Origin: Rubrivivax sp.
GTDB taxonomy: Bacteria > Pseudomonadota > Gammaproteobacteria > Burkholderiales > Burkholderiaceae_C
Length of the DNA stretch: 9,840 bases
Direction: 5' to 3'
NCBI GenBank assembly: GCA_030693565.1
Contig: JAUYAJ010000470.1
Location: 1-9,840, forward strand
A model generated the notes under the pieces. The model saw nothing but the letters and a program-made list of their open reading frames with translations, did not search any database and had not been told where the DNA came from. Positions 6,084 through 9,840 of this stretch are shown in pieces (the first letter of the stretch is position 1; each line of letters begins with the position of its first letter). The translations under genes and the position numbers were made by a program.

Positions 6084-7022
6084 ATGCCCACGCAGAACAG
6101 CCCAGCCACCGCCCTGCCCGCGCCTTACTCGCCGACCGCGCGCGATGTGCTGGCGCAGATCGTCGTGCCGACGCTGCACCGCCAGCGCTGGTCGCTGGAC
6201 GGCGGCAGCGCCGCGGCGCTCGGCCGCATCGTCGTCATCACCGCCGGCCGCGGCGACTTGTTGCACGCCGACGGCGAGTTGTCGCTGAGGGCGCCTGACG
6301 TGGCCTGGCTGCCGGCCGGCGCCGGACGCTCGCTGCGCATCGAGCCCGGCAGCGAAGGCATGATCGTCGGCATCTCCGAGTCGCTGCTGGCCGCCGCCAT
6401 CGGCGTGCACGCCGACTCGGCGCCGCTGCGCCAGCTCTGCGCCCGCCTGACGCGGCTGAGCGCGCATGCCAGCGGCACGCGCAACGAATTGCTGCGCTCG
6501 CTGCACGCCATCGAGGCCGAAGCGCGCAGCGGCGCCGGTGGTTCGCGCCACTACCTGGCGGCCCACCTGACGATTGCGCTGGTGCTGATGTGGCGGCTGG
6601 CGGCGCGTGAACTGGCGACCAGCGCCGCCGCGCCCACCGAAGGCCACAGCGCACAGCGCCTGCAGCGCTTTCGCCATCTGGTCGAGGCGCAGTTCCGCGA
6701 CCACTGGACGATGGCGCGCTACGCCGCCGAGTTGTCACTGACGCCCGACCGCCTGCACGACTTGTGCGTGCGCGCGCTCGGCCGCGCGCCCACCGCACTG
6801 GTCCACCAGCGCCTGGTGCGCGAAGCCTGCCTGCTGCTGGCCAGCTCCGACCTCAGCATCGAGCGCCTGGGCGCCGAACTCGGCTTTGGCAGCGCCAGCC
6901 ACTTCAGCCGTTTCTTCAAGCGCTGGATGGCGCTGGCCCCCAAGGCCTACCGCGCGCAGTCGCGCCAGCGCGTCAGCACCGGCCAGGACGCGACGCCGCA
7001 GAGTTACGCTGACTGGCCCTGA
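6084..7022 (+). CDS. AraC-family transcriptional regulator
   Basis: This is a 312-residue DNA-binding regulator. The N-terminal half (about 20-110) looks like the cupin-type ligand-binding domain of the family: a beta-rich stretch with ITAGRGDLLHADGE, PDVAWLPAGAGRSL and MIVGISE. The C-terminal 100 residues form the double helix-turn-helix: first helix pair around 207-230 (HWTMARYAAELSLTPDRLHD), second around 256-280 (LSIERLGAELGFGSASHF, then SRFFKRWM), ending in the signature PKAYR. This layout resembles AraC activators of aromatic catabolism (HpaA- or PobR-like). Divergent orientation from the dehydrogenase-transporter operon suggests that it activates that operon in response to the substrate. 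No strong ribosome binding site precedes the ATG. Its last 19 bases overlap the end of the next gene, which is on the opposite strand. Confidence 0.9.
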   Translation: MPTQNSPATALPAPYSPTARDVLAQIVVPTLHRQRWSLDGGSAAALGRIVVITAGRGDLLHADGELSLRAPDVAWLPAGAGRSLRIEPGSEGMIVGISESLLAAAIGVHADSAPLRQLCARLTRLSAHASGTRNELLRSLHAIEAEARSGAGGSRHYLAAHLTIALVLMWRLAARELATSAAAPTEGHSAQRLQRFRHLVEAQFRDHWTMARYAAELSLTPDRLHDLCVRALGRAPTALVHQRLVREACLLLASSDLSIERLGAELGFGSASHFSRFFKRWMALAPKAYRAQSRQRVSTGQDATPQSYADWP

Positions 7023-7690
7023 CCGGGCTCATCGACCACCGCCGCGAACGCCCGGCTTCGGCAACGCAGCGCCGTCTCGTCGATCTCGACCGTGATCTGG
7101 CGGCGCTGCGCCTGCGCCGCGCCCGCCAGCAGTGCGCGGAAATCCTCGATGAAACGCTGCGCCTTGCGCGCCGACACAAAGCGCTGCTGCGCCAGGCGAT
7201 AGCCATGGCCCATCCAGCGCAGGTAGCGCGCGCGACTGGCCGGCGCTGTCAAGGCCGCCAGCCCGGCCGTGCTGGCAGGCCGCAGCCCCGCTTCTCGGCG
7301 CCAGCGCACGACGAAGTCGGCGGTCCACACCAGTCCACCATCGACGACCTCGCGCAGACGCTCGTGCAAGTGGTCCTCGAGCGGCTCGAACGCCGGCGGA
7401 TCCTGGCGCAGGATCAGCCGGCGCAGGTCGGGCCGGGCCTGATAGGCGGCGCTGGCCACCCCAGCGAAGCTGCTGGTGGCGATGGCCTCGAGGCCCGCGC
7501 CCGGAAAGCCGAGCCAGAGTTCGGCGCCAAAGCTCATCGCCTCCTGCGTCATCGAGCCGTTGTCGCCGGGGAAGTGGTGAAAGAGGTCGTGGGCGCACAT
7601 CCAGGCGTCGCCGTAAGACGTCCAGTGCGAGAGCTCGGCGACCTGGAAGCGGCGCTGCGAATTGATCCGGATCAGGCGCGTATAGATCAT
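7004..7690 (-). CDS. Conserved-looking hypothetical protein of unknown function
   Basis: I do not recognise this 228-residue protein. It has no signal peptide or membrane segment, so it is probably cytoplasmic. The first 65 residues look most constrained: RINSQRRFQVAELSHW, then WMCAHDLFHHFPGD (30-43) with a Cys/His/Asp cluster (Cys32, His34, Asp35, His38, His39) that could bind a metal, and AMSFGAELWLGFPG (51-64). The middle is acidic and His-containing (FEPLEDHLHERLREVVDGG) and the rest is Arg- and Ala-rich. Codon usage matches the neighbours, and the competing frames look like shadows. The ATG at 7688-7690 has no Shine-Dalgarno sequence, so the start is tentative; the N-terminal residues argue for it. 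It is divergent from gshA across 135 bases and converges on the AraC gene with a 19-base overlap. Confidence 0.7.
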   Translation of the reverse strand: MIYTRLIRINSQRRFQVAELSHWTSYGDAWMCAHDLFHHFPGDNGSMTQEAMSFGAELWLGFPGAGLEAIATSSFAGVASAAYQARPDLRRLILRQDPPAFEPLEDHLHERLREVVDGGLVWTADFVVRWRREAGLRPASTAGLAALTAPASRARYLRWMGHGYRLAQQRFVSARKAQRFIEDFRALLAGAAQAQRRQITVEIDETALRCRSRAFAAVVDEPGQGQSA

Positions 7691-7739
7691 GTCAGCGCCG
7701 ACGGTAGCAGTCCTGGTCTGGCGCCAGCCCCCGGGCAGC

Positions 7740-7782
7740 GGAAGGCCTTTTGCGCGCCGTCAGCGCCAGCCAGGGGCCTTCC
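7740..7782. repeat. 8-base inverted repeat in the gap upstream of gshA
   Basis: GGAAGGCC (7740-7747) and GGCCTTCC (7775-7782) are perfect complements separated by 27 bases, in the 135-base divergent gap between the unknown gene and gshA. The right arm is followed at 7785-7790 by TACGAT, a possible -10 box for gshA, but I see no matching -35. The repeat could be an operator, with its right half next to that -10, or a 5' leader hairpin. Its function is unknown. Confidence 0.35.
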
Positions 7783-7825
7783 ACTACGATCCGCGCTCTG
7801 AAATTATTCCCCGGGCCTGCGCCGA

Positions 7826-9343
7826 ATGTCCAAGCTGAGCCACCGTCTGCAAGCTGTGCTGCCCCAGCGCCTGGCCGGCATGCGCCGCGGCGTCGAAAAG
7901 GAAAGCCTGCGCACCGACGCCGCCGGCCACCTGAGCCTGAGCCCGCACCCGCTGGCGCTGGGCTCGGCGCTGACGCATCCGAGCATCACCACCGACTTCA
8001 GCGAATCGCAGCTCGAACTGATCACCGGCGCCCACACCAGCGTCGAGGCCACCGCCGCCGAGTTGCTGCAAATCCATCAGTTCGTCGTGCGCCACATCGG
8101 CAGCGACCGGCTCTGGGTCAACAGCATGCCTTGCGGCCTGCCGGCCGACGACGAGATCCCGATCGGCCGCTACGGCAGCTCCAACGTCGGCCTGGCCAAG
8201 AGCATCTACCGCACCGGGCTGGGTCATCGCTACGGCCGGCGCATGCAAACCATCTCGGGCATCCACTACAACTGGTCGATGCCCGGGCTGACGAATGACG
8301 AATACCTGGGCCTGATCCGCAACCTGCGCCGCCACTCCTTTCTGCTGCTCTACCTGTTCGGCGCCTCGCCGGCGGTGTGCGAGAGCTTCGTCGCCGGCCG
8401 CCCGCACGAACTGGTTCCGCTGGGCGCGCACACGCTGGGCATGCCGCACGCCACCTCGCTGCGCATGGGGCGGCTGGGCTACCAGAGCGACGCCCAGTCC
8501 GGCATCGCGGTCAGCTACAACGACCTCGAAGGCTATTGCGCCTCGCTCGAACGCGCGCTGACCCTGCCTTACGCGCCTTATGAAGCGCTGGGTGTTCGCG
8601 ACGCCGACGGCCACTACCTGCAGCTCGGCACCAGCTTGCTGCAGATCGAGAACGAGTTCTACGGCACCGTGCGGCCCAAGCGCAGCATCCGCCCCGGCGA
8701 GCGCCCGTTGCACGCGCTGCGCGAGCGCGGCATCGAATACGTCGAGGTGCGCTGCATGGACCTGGATCCCTTCGAGCCGCTGGGCATCGCGGCGCCGACG
8801 ATGCGCATGCTCGACATCTTCCTGCTGCACTGCCTGCTGGCCGAAAGCCCGCCGGACAGTCCGCAGGAAACGGCGGCGATGGCGCGCAACCAGCACCGCA
8901 CGGCCTCACACGGCCGCGAACCCGGCCTGCGCCTGGAGCGCGATGGCGGCGAAGTGACTTTGACGGCCTGGGGCAGCGAACTGGTCGAAGCCTGCCAGCC
9001 ACTGGCGGCGGCGCTTGACGAGGTTCACGGCGGCCATGAGCACGCGCAGGCGCTGGAGCTGGCGGCGCTGCGCCTGATCGACTCCGGCGCCACGCCATCG
9101 GCGCGGGTGCTGGCGACCGCCGCCAGCGACCACGGCTCGTCTTTCGTTGCCTTCGCCCGTGCCAGCGCCGAGCGCACGCACAGCGCCCTGCAGCAGATGC
9201 CGCTGTCGGCCGAACTGCAGGCACACTTCGAGCAACTGGCCCGGCAGTCGATCGCCGACCAGGCCGCCCGCGAAGCCGCCGACGACCTGCCCTTCGAAGC
9301 CTACCGCCAGGCCTACCTGTCGCCGCTGCAGCTGCGCCCCTGA
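7826..9343 (+). CDS. gshA: Glutamate-cysteine ligase (proteobacterial type)
   Basis: This enzyme joins L-glutamate and L-cysteine using ATP to give gamma-glutamylcysteine, the first and rate-limiting step of glutathione synthesis, in the cytoplasm. It is 505 residues, against about 518 for E. coli GshA. Family landmarks include RGVEKESLR (21-29; compare RGIERETLR in E. coli), TDFSESQLELITG (56-68), WVNSMPCGLP (97-106), RYGRRMQTISGIHYNWS (135-151) and VEVRCMDLDPFEP (306-318), which matches the EIRSLDVNPFSP region. The Glu residues in the first and second motifs are the expected metal/ATP ligands. The ATG at 7826-7828 has no clear ribosome binding site; an AT-rich patch (GAAATTATT) lies 17-25 bases upstream. 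It stands alone on this strand and converges on clpA. Confidence 0.95.
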   Translation: MSKLSHRLQAVLPQRLAGMRRGVEKESLRTDAAGHLSLSPHPLALGSALTHPSITTDFSESQLELITGAHTSVEATAAELLQIHQFVVRHIGSDRLWVNSMPCGLPADDEIPIGRYGSSNVGLAKSIYRTGLGHRYGRRMQTISGIHYNWSMPGLTNDEYLGLIRNLRRHSFLLLYLFGASPAVCESFVAGRPHELVPLGAHTLGMPHATSLRMGRLGYQSDAQSGIAVSYNDLEGYCASLERALTLPYAPYEALGVRDADGHYLQLGTSLLQIENEFYGTVRPKRSIRPGERPLHALRERGIEYVEVRCMDLDPFEPLGIAAPTMRMLDIFLLHCLLAESPPDSPQETAAMARNQHRTASHGREPGLRLERDGGEVTLTAWGSELVEACQPLAAALDEVHGGHEHAQALELAALRLIDSGATPSARVLATAASDHGSSFVAFARASAERTHSALQQMPLSAELQAHFEQLARQSIADQAAREAADDLPFEAYRQAYLSPLQLRP

Positions 9344-9367
9344 AGGGCGCGCCGCAAGAACTTCCAG

Positions 9368-9413
9368 CCTGAACGGCAAGCCGTCATAGCGCTGGACCTG
9401 AACGGCAAGCCGT
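9368..9413. repeat. Duplicated 17-base element downstream of gshA
   Basis: CCTGAACGGCAAGCCGT occurs at 9368-9384 and again at 9397-9413, start to start 29 bases. Each copy contains a small inverted repeat (ACGGC-AA-GCCGT). Only the second copy is followed by TCAGG, which completes a ten-pair hairpin; the first is followed by CATAG. The left arm of the first copy could also pair with the right arm at 9409-9418, so two alternative folds are possible. Confidence 0.75.

Positions 9414-9418
<5 letters not shown>
9397..9418. terminator. Perfect hairpin between convergent gshA and clpA, possible two-way terminator
   Basis: Arms CCTGAACGGC (9397-9406) and GCCGTTCAGG (9409-9418) are fully complementary around AA; in RNA the fold would be nine pairs with a four-base loop. 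Position between convergent genes fits transcription termination in both directions. There is no T-run on either side, so it is not a canonical intrinsic terminator. The clpA stop codon (9414-9416) lies within the right arm, so it may instead protect the clpA 3' end. Confidence 0.5.

Positions 9419-9840
<422 letters not shown>

Noticed and set aside
7784..8896. A 370-codon minus-strand open frame opposite gshA
   Set aside because: It mirrors the well-conserved gshA coding frame; its sequence is low-complexity Ala/Gln/Arg/Val with no motif.

Overview
The window is a high-GC chromosomal segment, most likely from a betaproteobacterium of the order Burkholderiales. This rests on the GC-rich codon usage, an E. 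coli-type GshA, a ClpA with a proteobacterial C-terminus, and a LivKHMGF transporter cluster of the kind common there. All gene calls come from reading the translations and recalling the families; no database search was run. There are no RNA genes, insertion sequences, phage genes or CRISPR arrays, and no gene-free stretch over 300 bases.

Region 1 (1-5916, minus strand) reads as one operon in the order aldehyde dehydrogenase (vanillin/salicylaldehyde dehydrogenase type), periplasmic substrate-binding protein, two permeases (LivH, LivM) and two ATPases (LivG, LivF). LivF runs off the left edge. The last four genes overlap by 4 or 8 bases and look translationally coupled. Small hairpins lie in the 80-base and 67-base gaps on either side of the binding-protein gene. 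An AraC-family regulator (6084-7022, plus) diverges from the dehydrogenase across a 167-base gap that contains several palindromes. The simplest reading is an uptake and oxidation module for an aromatic compound: the ABC transporter imports an aromatic acid or a precursor, the dehydrogenase converts an aromatic aldehyde to its acid, and the AraC protein senses the inducer. The substrate cannot be read from the sequence.

Region 2 (7004-7825) holds a 228-residue protein that I do not recognise. It is on the minus strand, overlaps the end of the regulator gene tail to tail by 19 bases, and is divergent from gshA.

Region 3 (7826-9840) holds gshA (glutamate-cysteine ligase, first step of glutathione synthesis) on the plus strand. 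It converges on the C-terminal part of clpA (AAA+ unfoldase of the ClpAP protease) on the minus strand. The 70-base gap between them carries a duplicated 17-base element, and the second copy completes a perfect hairpin that includes the clpA stop codon.

Overall this is mostly ordinary chromosomal content. I do not see a clearly new type of biological system. The points most worth following are the identity of the transporter/dehydrogenase substrate, the unrecognised protein next to gshA, the degenerate LivG signature motif, and the repeat and palindrome structures in the short gaps.
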